From NCBI GenBank assembly GCA_905339295.1, contig CAJPFI010000006.1, positions 62,001 through 126,000 on the forward strand: DNA of 64,000 nt, given 5' to 3'. Below the pieces are notes generated by a model. That model was not told the origin of the DNA and searched no databases. It saw only the letters and a list, made by a program, of their open reading frames with translations. The translations under genes were made by a program, and so were the position numbers. Numbering within the stretch: the first letter of the stretch is position 1; each line of letters starts with the position of its first letter. Of the stretch, positions 56,551 to 64,000 are shown in pieces. This DNA is from Burkholderiales bacterium. GTDB taxonomy: Bacteria; Pseudomonadota; Gammaproteobacteria; Burkholderiales; Casimicrobiaceae.

Positions 56551-57236
56551 CCGAGCCCATCAGCGTCGTCCTGATTGACGACCACGGACTGTGCCGGCGC
56601 GGCCTCGCCGAGTTGCTCGAGCAGCGCGCGGGAATCAAGGTGCTGGGCACCGCGGGCACCGCCGACGACGCGCTGCGCCTGCTGACCGAGACGAAGCCGG
56701 ATCTCGCGGTCATGGACCTGCGCATGTCGCCGGTCGACGGCTTCCGGCTGCTGACGCGCCTGCGCGCCGAGGGCTGCGAGACGCCGGTGGTCGTGCTGAC
56801 GATGAGCGATTCGCAGGACGACCTCGCGCGCGCGTTCCGGGCGGGCGTCCGCGGCTACCTGCTGAAGGACATGGACCCGGACGACGTGATCGACGCGATC
56901 CGGCGCACGGCGCGCGGCGAGATCGTGGTCGCGCCGACGATGGCGGTGAAACTCGTCGACATGCTTCTGCCCGGCGAGTCGAAGCAGCGCTCGCCCGAAA
57001 GCTACATGAAGCAGCTCACCGAGCGGGAGCGCGAGATCCTGCAGCACCTGTCGTCCGGCAAGAGCAACAAGGCGATCGCGCAGGCGCTGTCGATCAGCCA
57101 CGACACCGTGAAGCTGCACGTTCGCCACATCCTGTCGAAGCTCGGGCTCACCTCGCGGGTCGAGGCGGCCGTGTTCGCGGTCGAGCACCGCGTCGCGTCC
57201 GAGACAGCCGATACTTCGCAGCAGGCGTCGGGGTAG
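56547..57236 (+). CDS. NarL/FixJ-family response regulator
   Basis: A 229-residue regulator. The receiver domain has the acidic pair D11-D12, phospho-accepting D57 and K in YLLKDMD; the LuxR-type HTH is near the C terminus (LTEREREILQHLSSGKSNKAIAQALSISHDTVKLHVRHIL). It is coupled to the kinase and closest in layout to NarL. Candidate targets are the soe, TauE and apr promoters, which carry TACCC or related palindromes. Confidence 0.92.
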   Translation: MTEPISVVLIDDHGLCRRGLAELLEQRAGIKVLGTAGTADDALRLLTETKPDLAVMDLRMSPVDGFRLLTRLRAEGCETPVVVLTMSDSQDDLARAFRAGVRGYLLKDMDPDDVIDAIRRTARGEIVVAPTMAVKLVDMLLPGESKQRSPESYMKQLTEREREILQHLSSGKSNKAIAQALSISHDTVKLHVRHILSKLGLTSRVEAAVFAVEHRVASETADTSQQASG

Positions 57237-57573
57237 CGGCGTCGCTGCGCCGGCGAGGGGCCCCGCCTGCGAAGCAGGCGGGGATCGACGGCGCGTGGTT
57301 GCGATCGCCGCTGGCGGCCGACACGCGACGCCGCACATCGCGCAAGCCATGCAAGGAGGCCGCGGCGCGGCTTCGTCGGCGAAGGGCCGGCGATGCACGG
57401 TGCAGCAGAACCGTGGCGTTGCGTTCGCCGGCCCTGCGCTCGTCTCGGGTCGCATCCCCACGAAAGGCGTGGGGCCCCTGCTCCGCCTCGTCGAGCGCCC
57501 CGGCCGCGAAGCCGACGGGGATCGACGACGAGCGCTTGCCGTCGCCGCCGGCGGCCGATCGCGCGTTCGGACC
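57237..57573. other. Gap with palindromic repeats
   Basis: No gene seen. The gap holds three GC-rich palindromic elements of a second type, described separately. Confidence 0.5.
57260..57565. repeat. Three palindromic elements ending in GGGGAT
   Basis: CCCCGCCTGC-GAA-GCAGGCGGGG at 57261-57283 is a perfect 10-bp hairpin; CCCCACG-N5-CGTGGGG lies at 57456-57474; and a less perfect copy at 57497 onward repeats the first unit over about 68 bases (57260-57327 and 57497-57565, roughly 80% identical). The first hairpin is 24 bases after the regulator stop and could help end that transcript. Confidence 0.55.
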
Positions 57574-58224
57574 TCAGTCGCGCCGCGCGAGCGCGATGCC
57601 GGCCACCGCGATCGCGACGAAGAACGCGAGCGTCCATCCCGCGATCGACAGGCCGAGGAACACCCAGCCCTTGTCCGCGCACTCGCCGCTGCCCTCGAGC
57701 ACGCGCGTGATGACGTCGAGGAACGGCATCGACTCGAGCATGTACGACAGTCCCATGCCGCACGCCGGGACCTCGTTCGCGGGCAGCGACTGCAGCCACA
57801 CCTGGCGTGCGGCGAGCGCGGCGCCGACGCCCGCGACGGCGACGAGCAGCAGTGCGTAGATCCACGAGCCGATCCGCCCGGGGTTGTGGAACGTGCCCAC
57901 GAGGAAGATCAGGCCGATCGCCGCGAACGCGACGCGCTGGAACATGCACAGCGGGCAGGGATCCAGGCCCTCGATGTGCTCGAGCCAGAATGCCCAGGCC
58001 AACAGCGCCGCGCAGATCAGGAAACCGAGTGCGAACGCGATCCTTCTTGGAGGCATCAGGACGAGCGCGAGCGAGGCGATGCCTAGCGCCATCACGCCGA
58101 CCTGCCAGAGTGCCAGCGCGAACGCGGGGCCCTCGCCGTAGACGAGCGCGATCGCCTGCTGGAGCAGGAGCGCGAGCGCGACGATCAGCCCCGTCCAGGG
58201 GAGCGGAAGCCCGGTCCGGTTCAT
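57574..58224 (-). CDS. dsbB: Disulfide bond formation protein B
   Basis: A 216-residue inner-membrane protein with about four core helices. The active-site cysteine pairs are C-P-L-C (DPCPLCMFQR, about residue 90) and CGMG ... C (about residues 155 and 182). It reoxidises DsbA with quinone as acceptor. It starts with ATG overlapping the stop of the sulfhydrylase gene (ATGA), so translation is coupled. Confidence 0.92.
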   Translation of the reverse strand: MNRTGLPLPWTGLIVALALLLQQAIALVYGEGPAFALALWQVGVMALGIASLALVLMPPRRIAFALGFLICAALLAWAFWLEHIEGLDPCPLCMFQRVAFAAIGLIFLVGTFHNPGRIGSWIYALLLVAVAGVGAALAARQVWLQSLPANEVPACGMGLSYMLESMPFLDVITRVLEGSGECADKGWVFLGLSIAGWTLAFFVAIAVAGIALARRD

Positions 58225-59513
58225 CGTGCCGCCTCCGCGCGCGCGAGCGCCTGGTCGAGGTCCCAGACGATGTCGTCGAGCGACTCGAGGCCGATCGACA
58301 GCCGGATCATCTCCGGCGTGACTCCCGCGGCGCGCTGCTCGTCCTCGTCGAGTTGCCGGTGCGTCGTCGACGCCGGGTGGATGATGAGCGACTTCGCGTC
58401 GCCGACGTTGGCCAGGTGCGACAGGAACTCGACGCTCTCGATGACGCGCTCGCCGGCCTTCGCCCCCCCCTTGACGCCGAAGGTCAGGATGCCGCCCGCC
58501 CCGCTGGGCAGGTAACGGCGAACGAGCGCGTCGTCGTGCTGGCCGGGCATCCCCGGGTAACGCACCCAGTCGACCGACGGATGCGCGGCGAGGTGCTTCG
58601 CCACCGCCATCGCGGACTCGCAGTGGCGCGGCATGCGCAGGTGCAGCGTCTCGATGCCCTGCAGCAGCAGGAACGCCGAGAACGGCGAGAGCGTGGGCCC
58701 CAGCGTGCGCATCGTCTCCATGCGCGCCTTCATCGTGAAGCCGAAGTCGCCGAACGTCTCGAAAAAGCGCACGCCGTGGTAGCCGCGCGAGGGCTCGGTC
58801 ATCTGCGGGAAATTGCCGTTGTCCCACGGGAAGCGCCCCGACTCGACGACGATGCCGCCCATCGTCGTGCCGTGTCCGCCCAGGTACTTGGTGACCGAAT
58901 GGATCACGATGTCGGCGCCGTGCTCGAACGGCCGGCACAGGCATGGCGACGCCAGCGTGTTGTCGATGACCAGCGGCACACCCGCGCCGTGCGCGACCTC
59001 CGCGAGTCCGGCGATGTCGCACACGTTGAGCTGCGGATTGCCGATGGTCTCCGCGTAGACCGCCCTGGTGCGCGGCGTGAGCGCGCGTCGGAACGCGTCG
59101 GCGTCGTCGGGATCGACGAAGGTCGCGTCGATGCCGAACTGCGCGAACGTCACGGCGAGCTGCGAGTAGGTGCCGCCATAGAGGGTGCGCGCTGCGACGA
59201 TGTGGTCGCCGTTCCGCGCCAGCGTGAGCAGCGCCACCATCTGCGCCGCCATGCCGGTCGCGCACGCGAGCGCCGCGCGCCCGCCCTCGAGCGCCGCGAC
59301 GCGCTCCTCGAGCGCCGCGACCGTCGGATTGCTGATGCGCGAGTAGACGTTGCCGAACGTCTGCAGGTTGAACAGGCTCGCGGCGTGGTCCGCGCTGTCG
59401 AAGACGAACGACGTCGTCTGGTAGATCGGCAGCGCGCGCGCGCCGGTGGCGGCGTCGGGGATCTGCCCGGCGTGCAGGCACAGCGTGTCGAAGCCGTAGC
59501 GGTGATCGGCCAT
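58221..59513 (-). CDS. metY: O-acetylhomoserine (thiol)-lyase / sulfhydrylase
   Basis: A 430-residue PLP enzyme of the Cys/Met metabolism family. PLP lysine is in VIHSVTKYLGGHGT, and FDTLCLHAGQIPDAATGARALPIYQTTSF is the usual N terminus. LASPCLCRPFEHGAD and WVRYPG also match. It makes homocysteine from O-acetyl- (or O-succinyl-) homoserine and sulfide. It fits a sulfur-handling cell but is a general biosynthetic enzyme. Start at ATG 59513. Confidence 0.9.
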   Translation of the reverse strand: MADHRYGFDTLCLHAGQIPDAATGARALPIYQTTSFVFDSADHAASLFNLQTFGNVYSRISNPTVAALEERVAALEGGRAALACATGMAAQMVALLTLARNGDHIVAARTLYGGTYSQLAVTFAQFGIDATFVDPDDADAFRRALTPRTRAVYAETIGNPQLNVCDIAGLAEVAHGAGVPLVIDNTLASPCLCRPFEHGADIVIHSVTKYLGGHGTTMGGIVVESGRFPWDNGNFPQMTEPSRGYHGVRFFETFGDFGFTMKARMETMRTLGPTLSPFSAFLLLQGIETLHLRMPRHCESAMAVAKHLAAHPSVDWVRYPGMPGQHDDALVRRYLPSGAGGILTFGVKGGAKAGERVIESVEFLSHLANVGDAKSLIIHPASTTHRQLDEDEQRAAGVTPEMIRLSIGLESLDDIVWDLDQALARAEAAR

Positions 59514-59565
59514 GGACCGGCATTCTACCGGCACCCGGGGGCCGGGTCCCGGTGCCGGTCCGAGG

Positions 59566-60051
59566 TCAGACCCCCGCGCGTCGCGCCGAGATCACGCCGG
59601 TGTTGACGCCGCACCAGTTGAGGCCGCCGAGGATGCGCGCGTGCTCGATCTTCACGCAGCGGTCCATGACCACGTCGAGCCCGGCGTCCGTCGCGATGCG
59701 CGCCGCCTCGTCGTTGCGCAGCCCGAGCTGCATCCACAGCACCTTCGCGCCCTTCGCGACCGCCTCGCGGGCGATCGCGGGCATCTCCGCCGGCTTGCGG
59801 AACGCGTCGACGATGTCGACCGGGCCCGGGATCGCATCGATCGACGGGTGGCAGCGCTGCCCGAGCACCTCGGCGTACGCCGGATTGACCGGGATCACGC
59901 GGTAGCCGTGGTCGAGCATGTACTTCGCCGCGAAGTACGATGGCCGGTACCAGTTCGCCGACAGCCCGACGACGGCGATCGTGCGATGCTGCGCGAGCAG
60001 CCGCCGCAGGCCGGCGATGTCGTCGACGACGCGCCCGCGCGTCGCGGTCAT
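59566..60051 (-). CDS. CoA-binding domain protein (YccU type)
   Basis: A 161-residue Rossmann-fold protein of the CoA_binding family. IAVVGLSANWYRPSYFAAKYM at the start is the glycine-rich loop, then IPVNPAYAEVLGQRCHPSI and VLWMQLGLRNDEAARIA. Function of the family is poorly known. Its ATG overlaps the stop of the crystallin-like gene by four bases. Confidence 0.85.
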   Translation of the reverse strand: MTATRGRVVDDIAGLRRLLAQHRTIAVVGLSANWYRPSYFAAKYMLDHGYRVIPVNPAYAEVLGQRCHPSIDAIPGPVDIVDAFRKPAEMPAIAREAVAKGAKVLWMQLGLRNDEAARIATDAGLDVVMDRCVKIEHARILGGLNWCGVNTGVISARRAGV

Positions 60052-61019
60052 TGCTGCGTGTACCCGCTCCAGTTCGGGTTGCTCCGGTACGGGTAGTCGT
60101 CCGAGATCCGCCGTCCCGACGAGATCCGGTTGTTGAGGCCGGTCGGCAGCGTCGGGTAGTCGCCCGGCCCGAACGTGCGGCAGGTGCCCCGGAAATCCGC
60201 CTCGCTGCAGAACATCCAGTAGCCGCGCTCGACGCGCAGCGACGAGGCGCGATCGTTGAAGCCCTGATTGGCGAAGTTGGGCACGATGTCCTCGGTCAGC
60301 ACGTGACGCCGCCCGGCGAGGTTGGCGCCTTCGTACAGGACGACGCGGGACCGGCTGCCCCAGCCGCTCTGCCAGTCGCCGCCGCCCGCGCCGGGCCCGG
60401 CGACGCCGCCCAGCGGGCGGATCGACGACACCTCGCCGGCGAGGAAGCCGAGATTGCCGTGCTGCCCCGGGCCGAACGTCTGGCAGCCACCCCGGTAGTC
60501 GTCGTCGCGGCACAGTTGCCACGATCCGCCCTGCACGACGAGCGACCGGGCACGATCGTTGAAGTTCGTGCGCCCGAGATTCGGGACGTCGCCCTCGACG
60601 CCGAAGGACGCGCCGCCGAAGTTGAAGCCCTCGTAGAGGGTGGCACCCGCCTGCGGATAGCCGCTTCCTCCTCCGCCAGCCCAGCCGCCGCCCTGACCGC
60701 CGACCTGGCGCGCCGACGAGATCTGGTTCGCAAGGCCGATCTGGCCGAGATTGCGGTACTCGCCGGGGTTGAGCGTCACGCAGCGGCCGCGGAAATAACT
60801 CTCGGTGCAGACCTGCCAGGTGCCCGACCGCACGACCATCGACGACGCGCGGTCGTTGAAGCCGGAATTCGCCAGGTCCGAGACCGAGTTGCTCGCGGAA
60901 ACGCGCCGGCCATTGAAATCGGCATACTCGAAGAAGATGATGTCCTGTGCCGCCGATGCGCCGGCGATGGACAGGAATCCGAGCAGCGCAGCGGCCCGGA
61001 CAAGTCGTGTCGTGTTCAT
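60048..61019 (-). CDS. Secreted protein with three beta/gamma-crystallin domains
   Basis: A 323-residue exported protein. The signal peptide ends near ASAAQD (about residue 24). Three beta/gamma-crystallin-like domains follow (about residues 27-105, 126-205 and 225-305), each with the LYEG/FFEYADFNG, NFNDRASSLxV and C-x3-F-RG-C-TFGPG features. Gly-rich linkers separate them. The family often binds calcium and confers stability; role here unknown. It is the first gene of an overlapping set with the CoA-binding protein, metY and dsbB. Confidence 0.85.
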   Translation of the reverse strand: MNTTRLVRAAALLGFLSIAGASAAQDIIFFEYADFNGRRVSASNSVSDLANSGFNDRASSMVVRSGTWQVCTESYFRGRCVTLNPGEYRNLGQIGLANQISSARQVGGQGGGWAGGGGSGYPQAGATLYEGFNFGGASFGVEGDVPNLGRTNFNDRARSLVVQGGSWQLCRDDDYRGGCQTFGPGQHGNLGFLAGEVSSIRPLGGVAGPGAGGGDWQSGWGSRSRVVLYEGANLAGRRHVLTEDIVPNFANQGFNDRASSLRVERGYWMFCSEADFRGTCRTFGPGDYPTLPTGLNNRISSGRRISDDYPYRSNPNWSGYTQQ

Positions 61020-61496
61020 GAACGCTCGCGATGGACGTGGAAAGGCTCCCTGCAGAGCATAACGCGCGATGACGGCGTACGGTTGAACGCGGCCGGGTCC
61101 TCGGCAGCGGACGGTGCGCGGAGGCGGGACGGGGCAGCGGCGGCATCGCCGGCTGGACCGGATGTGGACGTCTCCCGGGAGTGCCGCGCCGAAGGGCATG
61201 CCGCGGGCGCGGCCGAGCGCGACGCACTCGTTCCCGGGCGTGCGCAAGGGGTGACGGTCGAGATGTCGACCTGCCCGGGCGTCTGCCGAGGGCGCCTGCG
61301 CGGGGCGGGACCGCCTCGCCCGCAGGCGACAAGTCCGGGCGCGAGGATTTCCCGGCCTGATCCTTGCTTGTGCCCTACACGTTCGATGCTTCGGCGCGCA
61401 TCGGCCGTCCCGGCCGCCACCTCTTTCGGCCATGAGCCGCCGGGCAGGCCCCGGCAGTTGCGCGGCGAGCAGGACCGCTGAACCATAGACCCTGCC
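61020..61496. other. Divergent intergenic region
   Basis: About 480 bases between the crystallin gene and the PAS gene. I see no gene, no RNA and no clear promoter hexamer beyond general AT-richer patches. Confidence 0.4.
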
Positions 61497-64000
61497 ATGG
61501 CACTGCAACGCGCCCCGCTCCGCGCCGACACCGCGACCGTCCAGACGGTCGGGGACGCGGTCGAGCGCGGCAACCTGCAGGCGCTCTCGCAGCGCAAGCT
61601 CAACGCGCTCGGGCAGCCGCTCGCGTACGTCGACCGCAACTTCCGGTACCGGTTCGCCAACCGCGCGTTCCTCGACTGGCTGGGCAGGCGGCCCGACGAG
61701 GTGCTGGGCCGGGAAGTGGTCGAGGTGCTCGGGCGCGAGGTCTGGACGCTCTACCACGCCTACACCGAGGCGGCCCTCGAGGGGGAGCGCACCGGATTCG
61801 AGCGACAGCTCGTCACCGCCGGCCGTCCGCCGATCTGGATCCGCGTCGATTACTACCCGGACCGCGGCGCGAACGGCCGCGTGCGCGGGCTGCTCGTCAC
61901 CTACAGCGACGTCGACCACCTGAAGCGCCTGGAGCTGGAGGCGGGGCAGCGCGAGCACCGCCTTCGACTCGTCACCGACAGTGTCGGCGTCCCGATCCTG
62001 TACGTCGACCGGCAGCAGAAGATCCGCTTCGCGAACTGGCCGTTCGCCGACTGGATCGGCGTGCCGTCCGACGACCTGCTCGGTCACGGCCTGCGCGACG
62101 TGCTGCCGGCCGAGTCGATGGGCGAGATGAGCGCGGCGCTCGAGCGGGCGTTCACCGGCGCGAAGGTGAGCTACGAGCGGCGCGAGAAGAAGTCGACGGG
62201 CGAGCCGCGCTGGGTTCGCGTGACGCTGTTCCCGGACCGCGAGGTGAGCGGGCGCATCGGCGGCGCGTTCGTCGTGCTGAACGACATCGAGGACGACGTC
62301 CGCGTCCGCGAGGCGCTCAAGAGCCAGCAGGCGCAGCTCCGGCTGTTCGCCGACAACATCCCGGGACCGATCGCCTACCTCGACCGCACGCTGCGCTACA
62401 CGCTGGTCAACCAGGCGTTCGCGAACCTGGCGTGCCGCCCGCAGGAGGAGATCTACGGCCGCACGCCCGCCGAGATCCTTCCCCCGGACGTCGCGGGGTT
62501 CCTGCGGCCGGTGCTGAAGCGCGCGCAGGACGGCGAGCATGTCGAGTACGAGCGTATCGGCACGCTTCCGTCGGGCGACAAGCGCTGGATGCACGGGCGC
62601 ATCGCCCCCGACCTCGACGCGACCGGCACGGTGCGCGGCCTCTACTGCACCGAGTACGACATCCACGACCTCAAGCTCACCGAGCAGGCGCTCGCGACGC
62701 GCGAGCAGCAGCTGCGGCTGTTCACCGACAACATTCCGGAGCCGGTCGTCTACCTCGACGCGGAGCGCCGCTACGTCTTCGTCAACGAGGCGTTCCTGCG
62801 CCTCTACGGGCTGAAGCGCGACGAGGTGATCGGCCGCCGCAGCACCGAGGTGCTGGGGATGGAGGCGACCGAGGCGCTCGCGCCGGGCCGCCAGCGCGTG
62901 ATGTCGGGCGAGGCGGTCACCTACGAGCGCGAGGTCGTCGACGCGCAGGGGCGCAAGCGCTGGATCCGCGCGCGCTGCGTGCCGGACCTGAACTTCGACG
63001 GCACCGTGAAGGGCGAGTACGTCGCGGGCCACGACATCACCGACCTCAAGCTCGCGCAGGACGCGCTGGCGGCGCGGGAGTCGCAGCTGCGGGCGATCAT
63101 GGACGGCGTGCCCGCGCCGGTCGCCTACATCGACCGCGACGAGCGCTGCCACTACGTCAACCGGGCGTTCGTCCAGTACTTCGGGATCGCGGACGAGGCG
63201 CTCGCGGACCTGAAGCTGCGCGACGTCGTCGGCCACGGCATCTACGAGAGCGCGCAGGCGATGGTGGCGCGCGCGCTGGAGGGCGAGTCGACCGCGTTCG
63301 ACCGCCTGATCGCCGGCGCGAACGGCGTGCGGCGCTGGATGTCGATCCGCGTCGTGCCGGACCCCGGCGCGTCCGGCGAGGTGCACGGCGCGTTCGTGCT
63401 GATGAACGACATCCACGGCCTGAAGCAGACGCAGGAAGCGCTGCGCGCGTCCGAGGCCGAGCTCCGGCTCATCATGGACAACGTGCCGGCGCGCGTGTCG
63501 TACATCGACCGCGACCTCCGGTTCCGCTTCGTCAACGGCCGCAACGAGGCGTGGCTCGGCGAATCGCGCAAGGACCTGAACGGGCGCAAGGTCGAGGACG
63601 TCCTCGGCCCGCAGCGCTTCGCGATGATCGCTCCGCTGTTTGCGCGCGTGCTGAAGGGCGAGACGATCGCCACGGAGATGCTGCTGCCGCAGCACGGGAC
63701 GGCCGATCCGCGCTGGGAGTCGATCCACTATGCTCCGAACCGGGACAGCGACGGGAATGTCGTCGGCATCTACGCGGTGCACGGCGACATCCACGACGAG
63801 AAGCGCAACGAGGAGGCGCTGCGTCGCGTGAACTGGGAGCTGTCGAGCCACATCGGCAACACGCCGCTCGCGGTGCTCGAGTGGGATCGCGACCTGAAGC
63901 TCGTGCGCTGGTCGGAGCAGGCGCGCAACATCTTCGGCTACGAGTCCTCCGAGGTGCTCGGGATGTCGCTCACCGACAACCCGATGCTGCACGACGACGA
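61497..64000 (+). CDS. Multi-PAS sensor protein (3' end outside the window)
   Basis: The frame starts with ATG at 61497 and stays open to the window edge, at least 834 codons. It holds seven PAS domains in a row, starting near residues 42, 164, 291, 415, 539, 664 and 788, a period of about 125. Each begins with a line such as LAYVDRNFRYRFANRAFLDWLG and ends in a DIHDLKLTEQAL-type linker. The repeat shows recent duplication. The C-terminal output, probably a histidine kinase or GGDEF/EAL domain, lies beyond the window. No membrane segment is seen, so it is probably cytoplasmic. Confidence 0.85.
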   Translation, partial: MALQRAPLRADTATVQTVGDAVERGNLQALSQRKLNALGQPLAYVDRNFRYRFANRAFLDWLGRRPDEVLGREVVEVLGREVWTLYHAYTEAALEGERTGFERQLVTAGRPPIWIRVDYYPDRGANGRVRGLLVTYSDVDHLKRLELEAGQREHRLRLVTDSVGVPILYVDRQQKIRFANWPFADWIGVPSDDLLGHGLRDVLPAESMGEMSAALERAFTGAKVSYERREKKSTGEPRWVRVTLFPDREVSGRIGGAFVVLNDIEDDVRVREALKSQQAQLRLFADNIPGPIAYLDRTLRYTLVNQAFANLACRPQEEIYGRTPAEILPPDVAGFLRPVLKRAQDGEHVEYERIGTLPSGDKRWMHGRIAPDLDATGTVRGLYCTEYDIHDLKLTEQALATREQQLRLFTDNIPEPVVYLDAERRYVFVNEAFLRLYGLKRDEVIGRRSTEVLGMEATEALAPGRQRVMSGEAVTYEREVVDAQGRKRWIRARCVPDLNFDGTVKGEYVAGHDITDLKLAQDALAARESQLRAIMDGVPAPVAYIDRDERCHYVNRAFVQYFGIADEALADLKLRDVVGHGIYESAQAMVARALEGESTAFDRLIAGANGVRRWMSIRVVPDPGASGEVHGAFVLMNDIHGLKQTQEALRASEAELRLIMDNVPARVSYIDRDLRFRFVNGRNEAWLGESRKDLNGRKVEDVLGPQRFAMIAPLFARVLKGETIATEMLLPQHGTADPRWESIHYAPNRDSDGNVVGIYAVHGDIHDEKRNEEALRRVNWELSSHIGNTPLAVLEWDRDLKLVRWSEQARNIFGYESSEVLGMSLTDNPMLHDD

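Overview
The window is about 70% GC by eye and almost fully coding. It looks like the chromosome of a Gram-negative betaproteobacterium, probably near Burkholderiales or sulfur-oxidising relatives. The reasons are the Bug-type and TAXI-type binding proteins, FNR/ANR-like boxes, the class II cytochrome c, and an AprM-type APS reductase next to a SoeABC-type sulfite dehydrogenase. I found no tRNA, rRNA, CRISPR array, transposase or integrase gene. Assignments come from reading translations and motifs; no database search was run.

1-5.8 kb: a tiny secreted membrane peptide, a sterol-desaturase-family enzyme, a 2,4-dienoyl-CoA reductase (fadH) and some small orphan ORFs. 4.8-16.0 kb: a pyrimidine salvage/catabolism block. 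A BMP-type nucleoside ABC importer is followed by a GTP-cyclohydrolase-II-like URC1 homologue, a DUF1688 (URC4) protein, uracil phosphoribosyltransferase, a class II cytochrome c, a MOT1-type molybdate transporter and cytosine deaminase. The logic is import, cytosine to uracil, uracil to UMP, then ring opening by the non-reductive URC route. 16.1-21.3 kb: a radical SAM/SPASM protein with a YnjBCD-type ABC transporter. In both ABC operons a block of REP-like palindromes lies between the binding-protein gene and the rest.

21.5-26.0 kb: an FNR-box-preceded copper/haem cassette: a CopL-like small protein, a Met-rich protein, a CuA subunit II, a divergent haem-copper-oxidase subunit I that lacks two of the six conserved histidines, a small membrane protein and a cytochrome c. 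It ends in a broken ORF. 26.0-32.8 kb (minus strand): RpiR regulator, class III aminotransferase, TAXI binding protein, fused TRAP permease and Asp/Glu racemase. Divergent at 33.1-36.4 kb: a Bug protein, an AMP-forming acid ligase and an AhpD/CMD-Rieske fusion. 36.5-40.9 kb: small genes, a phosphoesterase, a TauE exporter, a CBS protein, a macro-domain protein and a DUF3365 haem protein.

41.2-57.2 kb: a sulfur-oxidation locus. aprM-aprB-aprA is followed by three little-known genes; then come a LysR regulator, sat, soeABC, a universal stress protein, a second TauE exporter and a NarX/NarL-like two-component system whose soluble kinase has a cysteine cluster. Both the AMP-dependent (Apr plus Sat) and direct (Soe) routes of cytoplasmic sulfite oxidation are encoded together. 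57.6-61.0 kb (minus strand): an overlapping set of a secreted beta/gamma-crystallin protein, a CoA-binding protein, O-acetylhomoserine sulfhydrylase and DsbB. The window ends inside a long tandem-PAS sensor gene.
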